From: Catonia carolina
Taxonomy: Eukaryota > Arthropoda > Insecta > Hemiptera > Achilidae
Assembly (NCBI GenBank): GCA_035578175.1
Contig: JAQMRL010000002.1
Location: forward strand, 79,137,325-79,201,324
DNA length: 64,000 bases
Direction: 5' to 3'
In this document: positions 34,553-43,000 of the stretch, piece by piece
How positions within the stretch are numbered: the first letter of the stretch is position 1
How the letters are laid out: each line of letters starts with the position of its first letter
Made by a program: the position numbers and the translations under genes
Notes under the pieces: model-generated
Seen by the model: only the letters and a program-made list of their open reading frames with translations
Told to the model about the DNA's origin: nothing
Database searches by the model: none

Positions 34553-37500
34553 CAATCGCTAAAAACATGTTTTTTGGGTTCAGGGGGTCTGAAAACGTAT
34601 AGATCCGGTGAAAACTCGATTTCGAAAAATCGACATGAAAACAATACTTTCCTTCCTATATATTCATATAGGCAAGAGAAAGTAAAAATCTACTATCAAC
34701 ATCCAGCTAAAATAAACATAATCCTTTAAGCGTTTTCAATTATACCGTTCAGATTACTTGTAATTATTGTAGTTTCATAAAGAGACTCCTTAATTAATTA
34801 TTTTAACCGTTACATTTAACAAAACAATTTGTTTCTACGTTTTAATTGTTGCCGCTTTTATGTTTCAAAAACTCAACACATTCACTATCATGCATGTTAA
34901 CAAAACACAGCTTACAAAACTTTTCAACTTCAGTCTACGAAAAAATCGAAACGAACCGATACAATACCAAAAGATAATTGATAAAACAAAAAAATGAGTT
35001 CAACACGGGTAAGTCCAAACAGTTGTATTAAACTAGTCACAGACATTAATTTAAATGACATGAAGTAAACAATCTGAAATGATAAACGACGAATCACTGG
35101 AATTGTTTACTCTCTTGTTATAATTCAAGAGCATTAATCTTATATATTACTTGTGACCAAAACTAAAACTGAGTCTATAATAAAAACCTACGGATCATAA
35201 ATAATGATGTAATAATAGTAAATAATGTAACGAAAAATAACAATGTAAGAGTAACAATAGTAAAAGTTTTAGTTATTAATGGTAAACTAATGTTCGATCT
35301 ATAAAATATTTTCTAATAGATGAATTGAACGTGTTTTCATTATAATATTAACCTTAGTGCGAATTAGTGTTGTATGGAATTTTGTTTGTCATCATGCTGT
35401 GTATTTTTAATTTATGCGCATGCTCACTTGTGTTGCTGGTTGCCTACGTCGGAGTACTCTAAGCGTAGAAAGACTCTACAGTTAACAATACAATGCTCTC
35501 AGCCGACCGTTCGGCCTAGAACTGTTTGTCTATACTGGTAACACCGCTATAAGTCGACGATTGCGCGTATCATGCGGAGGCGAGGACAGTATACTATCTA
35601 TCCTACTTACATCGTCCAACCCGAAAGCATAAGACATTTTATCAACCACCACAAACACTTAACTAATAAAATTCACTTCATCACCCCTAACACTAAATAA
35701 CTAAGGAATAATGTAAAGTACTTTAAAGAAATTGAATTGTTTAAAATTCAATTGCAATTTAACTTAACTTTTGCAATTGCAATTTTAAATTAAATTTTGC
35801 AATTTTAAAAGTAAAATTGCAATTGCAATTTAACTTAACTTTACTGAAAATAATGAAATATGAAAACACTAAAAATACAATAACATTTTGAATTGACCGT
35901 AAAACTAGTATTACTCACTATAATAAGCTCGCATCGACAGAACTCACGGACTAAGTAGTCTATCACTGCAAATGTCAGAGTGCAGTAATTCAGTTTACTG
36001 CTGATGACCAAAAAGGATACTAAATATAGGTTATGCCTAGTATTATGGCTTATTTAGAATGAATGTTATTATTTAGGATAATTATTAAGAATCAATTAAT
36101 AATAGAATGGGATGTTTATAAAGGGTAATCCAAAAAGAGCGCCGGTTTTTAAACGGCTGGTAAATTTTTGTTTATTGGTTGGCAACATTGTTTGACCACA
36201 TTTCTATTTTGGAGAACATTCCGATTGACGATTCAGTTGTAGTTTCTTTTGTTCGCAGTGTAGTACTCTCGCAGTCTGCGTCTAACCATGGAGAAGTTTA
36301 CTATTGCGCAACGAGTGTTAATCGTCAAAACACTTTACCAGAGTGGAGAGAGTTATGCGGCTACTGTCAGGCGACTTCGCGGTACTCTAGGACGTAATGA
36401 AGCACCGAATGAATCAACAATTCGCAGGCTCATGAAAAAGTTTTTTGAGACGGGTTCAACAGTCGACCTTAAAAGTTCTGGACGTCGTCGTTCTGGCCAA
36501 ACTGAGCAGAACGTTGCGTTGGTTCGTGACAGTGTGGCTGTTAGCCCAGCAAAATCAATACGTTGCCGTTCTCAACAATTGGGTTTAAGATGTTCTTCTG
36601 TACGGAGAATTCTTCGGTACGATCTCCAATATCACCCGTATAAAATTCAGTTGACGCAACATTTGAAAGTGGCAGACCACCAGAAGAGACGACAGTTTGT
36701 TGACTGAGTATTGAGAAAACGGCAGGATGATGACACCTTCGCAAACAAAATCATTTTCAGTGATGAGGCGCACTTCCACTTAAACGGTTTTGTTAATAAA
36801 CAGAACTGCCGTATGTGGGGTTTAGAAAACCCTCGCGTGGTTAATGAAAGGGAAATGTATGCACAGCGAGTGACAGTTTGGTGCGGCTTTTGGTCGGGCG
36901 GTGTCATCGGCCCTTACTTTTTTGAAAATCAAGAAGGACAAGCCGTGACAGTAAATGGAGACCGATACCGTACGATGATTAGAGAGTTTTTGTGGCGTCA
37001 TTTGGATGGAATGGACATTGACGAGTTGTGGTTTCAGCAGGATGGTGCCACCTGTCACGCTGCACGAGAAACAATGTTGTTGCTCCATGAACGGTTCCAG
37101 GATCGCATCATTTCTCGTAATTCCGACCATCAATGGCTACCAAGGTCGTGTGACTTGACGCCTTGTGACTTTCCTCTTTGGGGTCATCTGAAGTCATTGG
37201 TGTATGCCAATAAACCCCGAAACATCAATGACTTGAAGGAGGAAATTCGACGGGTTATCGGGCAAATGGAAGTCGAAACTTGTCGTGCAGTAATATCCAA
37301 TTTCATGGACAGGGTTGATGCGTGCCAGCGCAGTAAAGGAGGACACATGCATGACATCATTTTTCATACATAAAATTGGAAGGAAAGATGAACTTGTTGA
37401 TGTATTTATTTTCAGTTTTTCAATAAAATAAATCTCTTAATTTGATATATCAAAACCGGCGCTCTTTTTGAATCACCCTTTAAAACGAATTAATTGTAAA

Positions 37501-40500
37501 CATAATAAATCAATGTAAGAGTAAAACTACAACATGAAGTCATGGTTAGAGCTGTCGCTATGATGTATAAATATCAGACGAACTAATGTCCCATAGTCGA
37601 GCGAGTGAGAGGGAGATATGTGGCGGCATAACTACGCATGCGCTCAAAGGTCTTTACCGTAATAATCCAAATCTGAAAACACACTACAGTCGTTATCTTG
37701 TGTGTTAGTTTACTGGCATGCATAAACGCTTTCTCACAACAACGAGTAAAATTAAAGACAATGTTATTGGAACGGTGCGTATGGCTTGTGCGAGTGAGAG
37801 CGTTATGCATTCTCTCATTCCCACGGCTAGGGGACATTAGTTCATCTGAATACTGTATTTAGAAAAGCACATAGTAGCACTTCCACCCCTCCCCCTCCAC
37901 AACCAACCATAGTCCAGTTTTACTCTCGCGGACGATCGTCAACTTATATTGCGTTGCAAGTACTACGTACAACTAACTAGTCTATTCCAGTTAAGTTGGC
38001 AGTGCCTACAAAATAAATTCCGATTCACAGGTGGTGCACGAAGGAACAGTCAAACCGCATTTTGATAAAGATCTACCCATACGTAGAGGTAAAACTTGAA
38101 GTAACTTTTTAAGAAACTTTAAAAATGAAAATAATTAAATGAAATTTTTGTTGCTTCGTCCAGCAAATTGCTATTCGTGTTAACTCTGTTTCGCTTTTTA
38201 GTTGGCCAGTAATTTTCTTTTCCATAATTATTCTGTAAACTGATCGTTCAGAGACGCATACCATTGCTGAAGTTTTTGCTACAATTTCACTAATTGTTAT
38301 ATTAGCATGTTCAGTTTTAAAAGATTTCAAAGCATTTATAATTAATAGTTTTTGTTTAGAATTAATGCCTTGTCCGCGCTTGTTTCGTTTAACCGGAGAA
38401 TCCATTATTGTTGATTTAAGAGAATGTAACTACGAACTATAGTACTACTTATTAAAATTAAAACAACACAATAACAACAAATATTAGTATCATACGTTTA
38501 AAAATATCACAAATACTATTATAATAAGATTTAACACTAATATTAACACGACTACAGTATGTAGTAGGTACTACACTATTCGAATGCAGAAGCAAAACTG
38601 ATATAATTGCATGTATAGGCGTACATGATTCAGCAGCCTACAAGTGAAACGGTTGTTGTGTTAAACACAAACAACCAATGAGCAGTTGCCGTGCCACATT
38701 CCACACCAATGAATCTACTGACAACTTAACTGGAATGTACTATAGTACACTGGAATTGGTACATAATGAAATGTTATTGAGAAGGCTAGTAGCGGGCCGA
38801 TTCTGCTCCTCTCTGCGCGGCACGCCATCAACTTATAGACAGTCATTAGGAAAGAAAGTATTGTTTTCATGTCGATTCTAAGAAACTGAGTTTTTACCGG
38901 ATGTACACGTTTTCAGACCCCATCAACCCAAGAAACATGTTTTTAGCGATCGGTGTTAAACGTAAGTTAGGTACCACTAAAGGACCCGCAAAAAAATTTT
39001 CATCAAAATCGTTCGACAAAGTAGTAATTTACTCGTGAAATGGTTCACTGTTTTGCGATTTTCTCAAAAACAGCTCTTATTTTTTTTAAATCACCTCATT
39101 TACTACATTTTTTTATGCTCTGCAAGATAAGGTAAGCGCCATGTTTGCTGAAATTCTTGGGAAGGCTGTGGTCTTAAATATGCGTTTTAGGGCAAAAGTG
39201 TATACAGCCTGATTCAATAAGAAACGAAGGTACATGTACATAACAAAAAAGAAAAAAGTTCATATAGACATAGGTCTAAAATATTTTTTTTTTGTTTTAC
39301 ATCTAACCGTTTTAAAATATCTGCTAATGCAGAAAGTGGATAATGATGATCATGAAAATGAGTGATGAAAAAATGCCAAACCTGACAGGTAATAGAACCC
39401 GGGACCCCGGCGTAGAATAGGTCAGGAATCGCTTCGTTAGGGAGTTACAGATAGCGAAAACTTTTTGTGTGCTTTGAAATTTTGTTTACAGTTAGTTCTG
39501 TTTTGTTTCAGAATAAAAATACCTTTTTTGTGAGTTTGTGTTTGTATTTCATTGGCCTATTTTACATTATTCTCTTCAGAAGTTAATTCTCTACAAATTT
39601 TGTTAGAAACTTAACGTGTTTGTTACTTGTTTAACAAAGTTCATGTAATTCAAATTTTACAGAAACCAGTTTCTCGAGACCAAATTTGGTGTATTTCGTC
39701 AGTTCATCTCAAAAACTATTCTAGTTACAGACATGGGACCTTCTAAGAACAAAGAATATTAGTCTACATACTTATTTTAAGTAAAACGTCTGGTGTGAAA
39801 CACTCACACGACTTTCTCTTGCCAATACAAATAATTACAAATAATACAACTTAACATTAGTGATAAAACATCAGAAATAAACAAAAAGAAAACTAACCTC
39901 AATAAAAATAACCTAATTTTAATCGTGAGTGAAAGACGCAAAATGAAAATCAACAAGGTTAAAAAATATGGAAAATCACTCTTAACCAGGCTCTGTAGAG
40001 AAAAATGCTCTAGATATAAGTTGATCTTTTAATTTCCTGTAAATTGATTAAAAACACTTTTGTAAAATGCATACTAAGGCCGAAATCTAAAAAAAACTAT
40101 TTTTCACACATTTGCATGAGAAAAAAAACAGAAAATTGCTAATTACTGCTAAACTAAGATACAAAAAATGTTTGAATTAAAAGTTGTAAGATTTTTAATT
40201 CTCTACAACTTTTATTACATAAATTTTTGTGCTAAAATGCATATTAAAGCCACAATCTTATAAAAAACAATTTCTTTTACGTGAAAACAGCCTCACCAAG
40301 AATTTCAGCAAGCAAGGCGCCAACCCTATCTTATAGAGCATAAAAAATTAAGTAAATGAGGCGATTTTAAAAAAAATCGTAGGACCAGTTTTTGAGAAAA
40401 TCACAAAAAAGTGAAAAATTACACGAATAAACTACTACTTCCGGTTGACCGATTTTGATAAAAATGTTCGTGTCGGGTCCGGTAGTGGTATGTAACATAA

Positions 40501-40822
40501 GTTTCAAGTTCGTACAATGTTCCGTTCTTGAGATATTCTGTATACACATACACAGACCAATCGCTAAAATCATGTTTTTTGGGTTGAGGAGGTCTGTTTA
40601 CGTGTATATGAGGTGAAGAATGTATTTGTTAAAATCGACATGAAAACAATACTTTCCTTTCTGTATATTCATATAGGCAAGAGAAAGTAAAAATACCATT
40701 AAGAAAATTTCAATTCATATTAAAATACATTTTAAAGGTAGACCTTACCTTCCTCGTGCACCAGTCCGTTTTTTTCTTCGGCCACCATCATACGAGTCAG
40801 AATCACTGGAATACTTACTCAT
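18463..40822 (-). CDS. RSRC1: RSRC1-like arginine/serine-rich splicing protein (6 coding exons, complete)
   Basis: Six minus-strand blocks with GT-AG borders join without a frame break: 40822-40749, 31442-31341, 30122-29802, 28347-28097, 22057-21864, 18564-18463 (1,044 nt, 347 residues plus stop). This is close to the length I recall for vertebrate RSRC1 (about 334). Residues 1-165 are dominated by RS dipeptides. A helical stretch (HEKLHLTLKKAIKAAETA) follows, then AIEEINAPSFLPRSF, PENLLHPN and the tail RWVKRLFQIRQRSF; these line up in order with conserved blocks of RSRC1, a nuclear SR-related protein involved in constitutive and alternative splicing. A TGA lies in frame 18 nt before the ATG, which supports this start. 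The introns (1.2-9.3 kb) are packed with mobile elements. The exons are seen directly; the family name is from remembered homologues. A missed small exon between exons 4 and 5 is possible because the human protein is longer there. Confidence 0.8.
18635..19283. mobile_element. pogo/Tigger-like MITE
   Basis: Inverted ends CAGTAGAACCTCTTTAATCC and CAGTAAAACCTCCTTAATCC, TA on both sides, 649 bp, no transposase. It begins 71 bp upstream of the last RSRC1-like exon. Confidence 0.75.
19485..20431 (-). mobile_element. tRNA-derived SINE (type b) split by a solo LTR
   Basis: SINE sequence at 19485-19606 resumes at 20328-20431; the interruption is the LTR at 19607-20322. Its tRNA-like head is missing or diverged beyond 20431. 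Confidence 0.7.
19607..20322. mobile_element. Solo LTR (716 bp)
   Basis: Starts TGTTAA and ends TTAACA, flanked by the 5-bp duplication GTAGT at 19602-19606 and 20323-20327. No internal retrotransposon genes are present, so this is the single-LTR product of LTR-LTR recombination. A 5-bp duplication fits several LTR superfamilies. Confidence 0.85.
20813..21225 (-). repeat. ~395-bp retroposon (R2 family), copy 5
   Basis: Flanked by the 11-bp direct repeat TAGAAGTATTC at 20802-20812 and 21226-21236. Confidence 0.8.
21293..21708 (-). repeat. ~395-bp retroposon (R2 family), copy 6 (tandem duplicate)
   Basis: Shares the unusual CCCTGGACCAAACAG variant with copy 5. It is followed by the same ~66 bp (TAGAAGTATTCATTA...ACTACCTGTA) that follows copy 5, so the pair arose by tandem duplication. 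It carries a 25-bp extra segment near 21535. Confidence 0.75.
21864..22057 (-). CDS. RSRC1: RSRC1-like coding exon 5
   Basis: Acceptor ttttctccag before 22057, donor gtaagt after 21864, 194 nt, phase 1 in and phase 0 out. It encodes EQQMNRENAIEEINAPSFLP and ends at NLLHPN, matching the conserved pre-C-terminal region of the family. Confidence 0.8.
22513..23850 (+). mobile_element. Mariner element, recently inactivated
   Basis: Ends CGAGGGCTATTCAGAAAGTA and a near match on the right, with TA at the left. The transposase frame is uninterrupted by frameshifts but has two nonsense codons. It lies in RSRC1-like intron 4. Confidence 0.9.
22675..23751 (+). pseudogene. Mariner transposase with two nonsense codons
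   Basis: 359 codons from ATG 22675 to TAG 23749-23751 in one frame. TAG at 23176-23178 replaces the Trp of the TGDETW motif, and TAG at 23587-23589 replaces a Trp after PRMKN. The DD34D motifs HDNARPH and PDLAPSDFHLF remain, as does the tail YDKCLNLLGDYVEK. It is clearly distinct from the 10749 protein. Confidence 0.9.
23854..24023 (-). pseudogene. LINE ORF2 C-terminal fragment
   Basis: The minus strand reads NKLPQGLKSCDNLSHFKKKL, then YLIDETYYSVQEFLSKYEAF. Related tails occur at 29203-29347 and 61974-62339. It resembles the C-terminus of insect non-LTR retrotransposon polyproteins. Confidence 0.55.
24024..24830 (-). mobile_element. Helentron-like copy O, truncated, split by a SINE
   Basis: Family sequence from the AAAGTATTGTTTTCATGTCG end through the bend region. 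It is interrupted at 24381-24531 and lacks its other terminus. Confidence 0.55.
24381..24531 (+). mobile_element. tRNA-derived SINE (type a)
   Basis: Head GGCTGCGTTGGCGATGTTGG, B box GGTTCGAATCC, tail GCAGCAATTTGCC plus poly(A). Flanking direct repeat TGCCTGCTG. Confidence 0.75.
24835..25270 (+). pseudogene. Penelope-like element, GIY-YIG endonuclease fragment
   Basis: Reads NKFNSRGIYKIKCNECNEIY (GIY...YI signature). A frameshift follows, then RSYMKRFSEHYSNYKTG with the conserved Arg and Glu-bearing segment, and NKNKHTMSNIK. The upstream start AGCCGTATTATTTAAAATTG matches the end sequences beside the ribozyme palindromes. Several stops make it non-functional. Confidence 0.7.
25171..25328. 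repeat. Direct repeat X, left copy
   Basis: About 160 bp, repeated at 26270-26432, on either side of Helentron-like copy C. Includes the Penelope-like tail and ACATACTTCTGAGGTGTATT. Confidence 0.65.
25337..26269 (+). mobile_element. Helentron-like element, copy C
   Basis: Both termini present, (CA)n at ~26115-26135. Located in RSRC1-like intron 4 between the direct repeats X. Confidence 0.6.
26270..26660. repeat. Direct repeat X, right copy, plus relic of the near-palindromic family
   Basis: 26270-26432 repeats 25171-25328. 26455-26640 (GAATCGCTTCGTTAG, ATAAAACAGGTCCCAGAT) is a diverged relative of the 1,011-bp element arm; it continues after the SINE at 27016. Confidence 0.5.
26671..27004 (-). 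mobile_element. tRNA-derived SINE (type b) with target duplication
   Basis: Flanked by ACACCAAATTT at 26660-26670 and 27005-27015. Minus-strand head GCTTGGTCTAGAGGTAAAG and B box GGTTCAAATCC; A-rich tail. Confidence 0.85.
27312..28056 (+). mobile_element. Helentron-like element, copy D (internally shortened)
   Basis: Both ends present, but about 190 bp are missing between the start and the middle. It ends 41 bp from the RSRC1-like exon 4 donor. Confidence 0.6.
28097..28347 (-). CDS. RSRC1: RSRC1-like coding exon 4
   Basis: Acceptor ttttacag before 28347, donor gtatgt after 28097, 251 nt, leaving phase 1. It holds the end of the RS region, a K/D-rich linker and the helical block LHLTLKKAIKAAETAGKKL. 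A Helentron-like copy starts about 40 bp into the next intron. Confidence 0.8.
28498..28755 (+). mobile_element. Mariner relic (left end and HTH/linker fragment)
   Basis: TA then CGAGGCGTGTTCAGAAAGTA, a mariner-type end. The peptide ILTEDLHMRKLCAKMVLKN matches the linker of mariner transposases. No right end. Confidence 0.55.
28775..28900 (+). repeat. Dispersed repeat R3, copy 1
   Basis: Matches the reverse complement of 58480-58610 (GCACACAGAGGTGCTACAGC; ends GGGGCGTGCCCC). Confidence 0.45.
28964..29096. repeat. GTAAATAA-type simple repeat
   Basis: Interrupted (GTAAATAN)n tract. It continues at 29747-29783 beside the exon 3 donor, so the intervening repeats inserted into it. Confidence 0.7.
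29203..29347 (-). pseudogene. LINE C-terminal fragment
   Basis: Same sequence as part of 61974-62339 (ATTTATTCATGAATTTTCTC, CTGCATAAGTAGG). Confidence 0.45.
29353..29746 (-). repeat. ~395-bp retroposon (R2 family), copy 7
   Basis: Near full length, in RSRC1-like intron 3, about 56 bp from the exon 3 donor. Confidence 0.65.
29802..30122 (-). CDS. RSRC1: RSRC1-like coding exon 3 (main RS domain)
   Basis: The largest exon, 321 nt, encodes dense RS/SR dipeptides such as RRSRSRKRSRSPSYAKRR. Acceptor gttctag precedes 30122 and donor gtgagg follows 29802; both sides are phase 2. A Helentron-like element begins only about 14 nt upstream of the acceptor, and a GTAAATAA-type simple repeat starts just after the donor. 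Confidence 0.8.
30137..31224 (+). mobile_element. Helentron-like element, copy E, with a 250-bp internal duplication
   Basis: Starts about 14 nt upstream of the RSRC1-like exon 3 acceptor. The stretch from 30701 is repeated from 30951 almost unchanged up to the CACGCACGCACG tract. It fills most of intron 2. Confidence 0.65.
31341..31442 (-). CDS. RSRC1: RSRC1-like coding exon 2
   Basis: Acceptor ...atttag before 31442, donor gtaagt after 31341, 102 nt, phase 2 to phase 2. It encodes an SR/KR-rich segment (SRYSRRSKKSKRKARRSRSR). It is too short to appear as a long ORF and was found from splice signals plus composition. Confidence 0.75.
31443..32664. other. Intronic; possible Tigger-like terminus and HTH relic
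   Basis: CAGTAGTTGCCCACTATAAC near 31538 looks like a pogo/Tigger end, but no partner was found. 32046-32162 encodes a short peptide MSSRKNKAVIHSEVRQIIAS then a stop, possibly the start of a transposase. No host exon seen. Confidence 0.35.
32665..33675. mobile_element. 1,011-bp near-palindromic Tc1/mariner-type element
   Basis: Ends are CAGGGTGATTCATGAAG and its reverse complement, flanked by TA on both sides. The two arms (about 440 bp each) are inverted repeats around an asymmetric centre at 33110-33232. It carries no ORF. The terminal CAGGGTGATTCA also starts the transposase-bearing element at 15567, so a related transposase could mobilise it. It lies in intron 1 of the RSRC1-like gene. 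Confidence 0.75.
33732..34683 (+). mobile_element. Helentron-like element, copy F
   Basis: Full length, (CA)n of about 20 units near 34510-34549. Confidence 0.6.
34684..36118. other. Intron, no feature recognised
   Basis: AT-rich. 35735-35845 is a run of AATTGCAATTT-like simple repeats. Confidence 0.4.
36121..37480 (+). mobile_element. DD41D-type Tc1/mariner element, nearly intact
   Basis: 29-bp inverted ends (AAGGGTRATYCAAAAAGAGC...) at 36121-36149 and 37452-37480, TA on both sides, 1,360 bp. One nonsense codon in the transposase. In RSRC1-like intron 1. Confidence 0.9.
36288..37373 (+). pseudogene. DUF4817/DDE transposase with one stop codon
   Basis: One frame of 361 codons plus TAA, broken only by TGA at 36705-36707 where related proteins usually have Trp (RRQFVD-stop-VLRKR). 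The N-terminal DUF4817-like HTH (QRVLIVKTLYQSGESYAATV, PNESTIRRLMKKF) is followed by SDEAHF (first Asp), FQQDGATCHAA (second Asp) and LTPCDFPLWG (third Asp, 41 residues after the second by my count). That spacing fits the DD41D group named VISITOR in the Tc1/mariner literature. Confidence 0.85.
37574..37850. mobile_element. Short MITE
   Basis: Ends CAGACGAACTAATGTCCC and the reverse complement of CAGATGAACTAATGTCCC; about 277 bp, no coding content. The same end fragment also appears near 28754-28770. Confidence 0.55.
38109..38405 (-). pseudogene. HTH transposase N-terminal fragment
   Basis: 98 codons from ATG 38405: QGINSKQKLLIINALKSF, ITISEIVAKTSAMVCVSERS, VYRIIMEKK. This is a winged/HTH start as in insect DDE transposases. 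No catalytic part follows. Confidence 0.45.
38845..39196 (-). mobile_element. Helentron-like element, copy N, truncated
   Basis: Holds the AAAGTATTGTTTTCATGTCG end and the CATGTTTTTAGCGAT segment; the other half is gone. Confidence 0.5.
39283..39418 (-). mobile_element. tRNA-derived SINE (type a), diverged
   Basis: Poly-T, TCTGCTAATGCAGAAAG, B-box-like GGTAATAGAACCC. Inserted in a diverged relative of the 1,011-bp element arm (39197-39780 flanks). Confidence 0.55.
39789..40688 (+). mobile_element. Helentron-like element, copy G
   Basis: Both ends present. Ends 60 bp from the RSRC1-like exon 1 donor. Confidence 0.6.
40749..40822 (-). CDS. RSRC1: RSRC1-like coding exon 1
   Basis: ATG at 40822-40820, then an acidic/serine start (MSKYSSDSDSYDGG) and a basic stretch. 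It ends in AG before the donor gtaagg (40748 downward), leaving phase 2. A Helentron-like copy ends about 60 bp into the following intron. Confidence 0.75.
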
Positions 40823-41054
40823 CGTAGATGAAGTTATTCAACCTTAATTCGGTAAAAAAGAAAACAATAAAACCTTATTTACATTTATTTAAAACAAATA
40901 CAGTAGAATCTCAGTAGTTCGGCCTATTCGGGACGGAGAGAGTCCCAGATTACTAGATGTGTTGGAATTTTGGAACTATAAATTATAAATTTAAACAAAA
41001 AATGAATATGCATTGATTTCTATGTGATTTTAAATTAAATAAACTAATTAAAAA

Positions 41055-42410
41055 GGAGGATTATCAAGGAGGGTTCAGAAAGGGCAGATCATGCCCAGAA
41101 CAGATCATGAGACTCAAGAACGTACTAAAACAGAGAACGGTCACACCAAAAACAACAACGGTCACCTTTGTTGATTTCAGGAAGGCGTTTGACTCAGTCG
41201 ACAGGAAGATATTGGATATCATCATAAGAAATCTAGGAACCCCAGACAGGGAAGCCAATATTATAAAGGACACTCTAACGGGGACTTTCTCCAAGGTCAA
41301 ACTAAGACAGGAAATCTCAAAACCATTCGAGATTAATATGGGAGTGAGACAGGGGGACGGACTCTCCCCTATATTCTTCAACTGCGTGCTGGAACAAATA
41401 GTTAGGGACTGGAGAAAGCGGATGCGGGAGGCAGCAATAGAGCCAATATATCTAGGATATAAGAAACAGGGACTCACAATAGATTGCCTGGCTTTCGCGG
41501 ACGACTTCGCCATAATAACCGACACTCTGGAGGAGGCAGCACAGGCGGTTAACCTACTGGAGGAAGTGGCCAACACAGTGGGTTTATATATATCGGCAGA
41601 GAAAACAAAGTTCATAACAAGCCACAAAACACAAGAGGGCATCGAGACTAACATAGGAACATTGCAACAGGTCGAATCATTTAAGTATCTGGGAGAACAC
41701 ATCCACACAAGCGGTCTGGATAAGCCCGGGATAGAGGAAAGAATACGGAAAATGTGGAACGCATTTAGGACAACACGAAGCGTATACAGCAAGAAGTGCA
41801 TCTCCAAAAATGCTAAGAAGCGACACTATCACACGGCAATCCAACCCGAAGCACTGTACGCCAGTGAAACACTGCTTCTCAATAGGGGCCTCAGGAAGAT
41901 TGAGGGATTGGACAGGAAGATAATACGGAAGATAATGGGGAACAGGATGACCACGGAGAGATGGAGACTGCAGCACAACCAAGACATGTATAAATTCTCA
42001 GAGAGCATCGTCTCACGGATGAGAAAGCGCAGACTGGCATTCTTTGGGCATCTCAGCAGGATGAGTAACAATAGATTGGTCAAACAGGTATTCGACTTTG
42101 TAAACCGGAGAAAGAAGAACTACACATGGGCCAAAGAAACTAAACTGGATCTGGAACAGATAGGATTAACACCGCAGGACACACAGGACAGAGAGCACTA
42201 TAGGGCAGTGATAAGGGAATCTGGCGCGATCGAGAGCAGGAGGATGCACCGGGGCAATGGCGGCGAATGGTCAGAGGAAAGGAGAAAGCAACAAAGCGCG
42301 AGAATGAAGGCGTTATGGTGGGTCGAACGCAAGGGAAGCTGGCAAATACAGTAGACCAGAGGAACAACTTGGTAACGTGATCCACAGCAGGTCAATTCGT
42401 GAACAAAAAA
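41055..42410 (+). mobile_element. 5'-truncated LINE with target-site duplication
   Basis: Bracketed by AAACTAATTAAAAA at 41041-41054 and 42411-42424, with an A-rich 3' end. Only the reverse-transcriptase half is present. Confidence 0.85.
41107..42354 (+). CDS. LINE reverse transcriptase (partial, open)
   Basis: The frame is open from the LINE's truncated 5' edge (~41055; YQGGFRKGRSCPEQI precedes the first ATG) to TAG at 42352-42354. Motifs in order: FVDFRKAFDSVDRK, GVRQGDGLSPIFFN, LAFADDFAIITD (catalytic FADD) and VESFKYLGEHI, then a basic C-terminal region with RRLAFFGHLSRMSN. It copies LINE RNA into DNA at the target. The endonuclease domain is missing through 5' truncation. The arrangement is closest to RTE-like insect elements. 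No stops or shifts, so a young insertion. Confidence 0.85.
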   Translation: MRLKNVLKQRTVTPKTTTVTFVDFRKAFDSVDRKILDIIIRNLGTPDREANIIKDTLTGTFSKVKLRQEISKPFEINMGVRQGDGLSPIFFNCVLEQIVRDWRKRMREAAIEPIYLGYKKQGLTIDCLAFADDFAIITDTLEEAAQAVNLLEEVANTVGLYISAEKTKFITSHKTQEGIETNIGTLQQVESFKYLGEHIHTSGLDKPGIEERIRKMWNAFRTTRSVYSKKCISKNAKKRHYHTAIQPEALYASETLLLNRGLRKIEGLDRKIIRKIMGNRMTTERWRLQHNQDMYKFSESIVSRMRKRRLAFFGHLSRMSNNRLVKQVFDFVNRRKKNYTWAKETKLDLEQIGLTPQDTQDREHYRAVIRESGAIESRRMHRGNGGEWSEERRKQQSARMKALWWVERKGSWQIQ

Positions 42411-43000
42411 AAACTAATTAAAAAAGGTTTGCTGAATACTTCTGTAGTCATTGTACTTAACATAATTATTGGCTATTGACATCGCCTAGAGCGGTGTAGG
42501 AGTGCTCGTGTTCTGAGAATTACGTTTCGTTGTCAATTCAGCATAAAGTATAGAGTAAGACCCAGTTCTGGGTTTTGGATAAAAATTATTCCATTAAACA
42601 ATAATTAAGGTCTGCTTATTCATTTCTTCAATAAAATCCTAAACATACATGTTAAATTAAATCCGCCGTAATTAGGTCGAGTTGATTTCCCTAATTCAAT
42701 TTAAATCTTTTACTAAAATCTGTCCTGGCTGAGGTTTCATACTTTTAGGCGTAATATTTTAAGGGTCGGATTACTGGAGGTGCCGGACTACTGGATGGCC
42801 GGACTACAGAGATTCTACTGTAACTCAATATCAACAATTGTGGGAATTTTATTGTAAATTGAGATATTAGAATGAAAATTGTTCAGAATTACTTAGATTC
42901 TTCTTCAACAGAGTCTGGAATATATAATCTGCATCCACTCAACAAATAGACTAATAATTATTTTTTTAGTTTCACGGAAAATTAAGTCATAATTTTTTAA

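Larger units (their letters stand above)
40901..42820. mobile_element. pogo/Tigger-like MITE interrupted by a LINE
   Basis: Inverted ends CAGTAGAATCTCAGTAGTTC and CAGTAGAATCTCTGTAGTCC with TA outside each. Without the LINE it is about 550 bp and non-coding. Confidence 0.75.

Noticed and set aside
41064..41807. 247-codon ORF antisense to the LINE reverse transcriptase
   Set aside because: It is a shadow of the plus-strand frame, whose catalytic motifs are clear.
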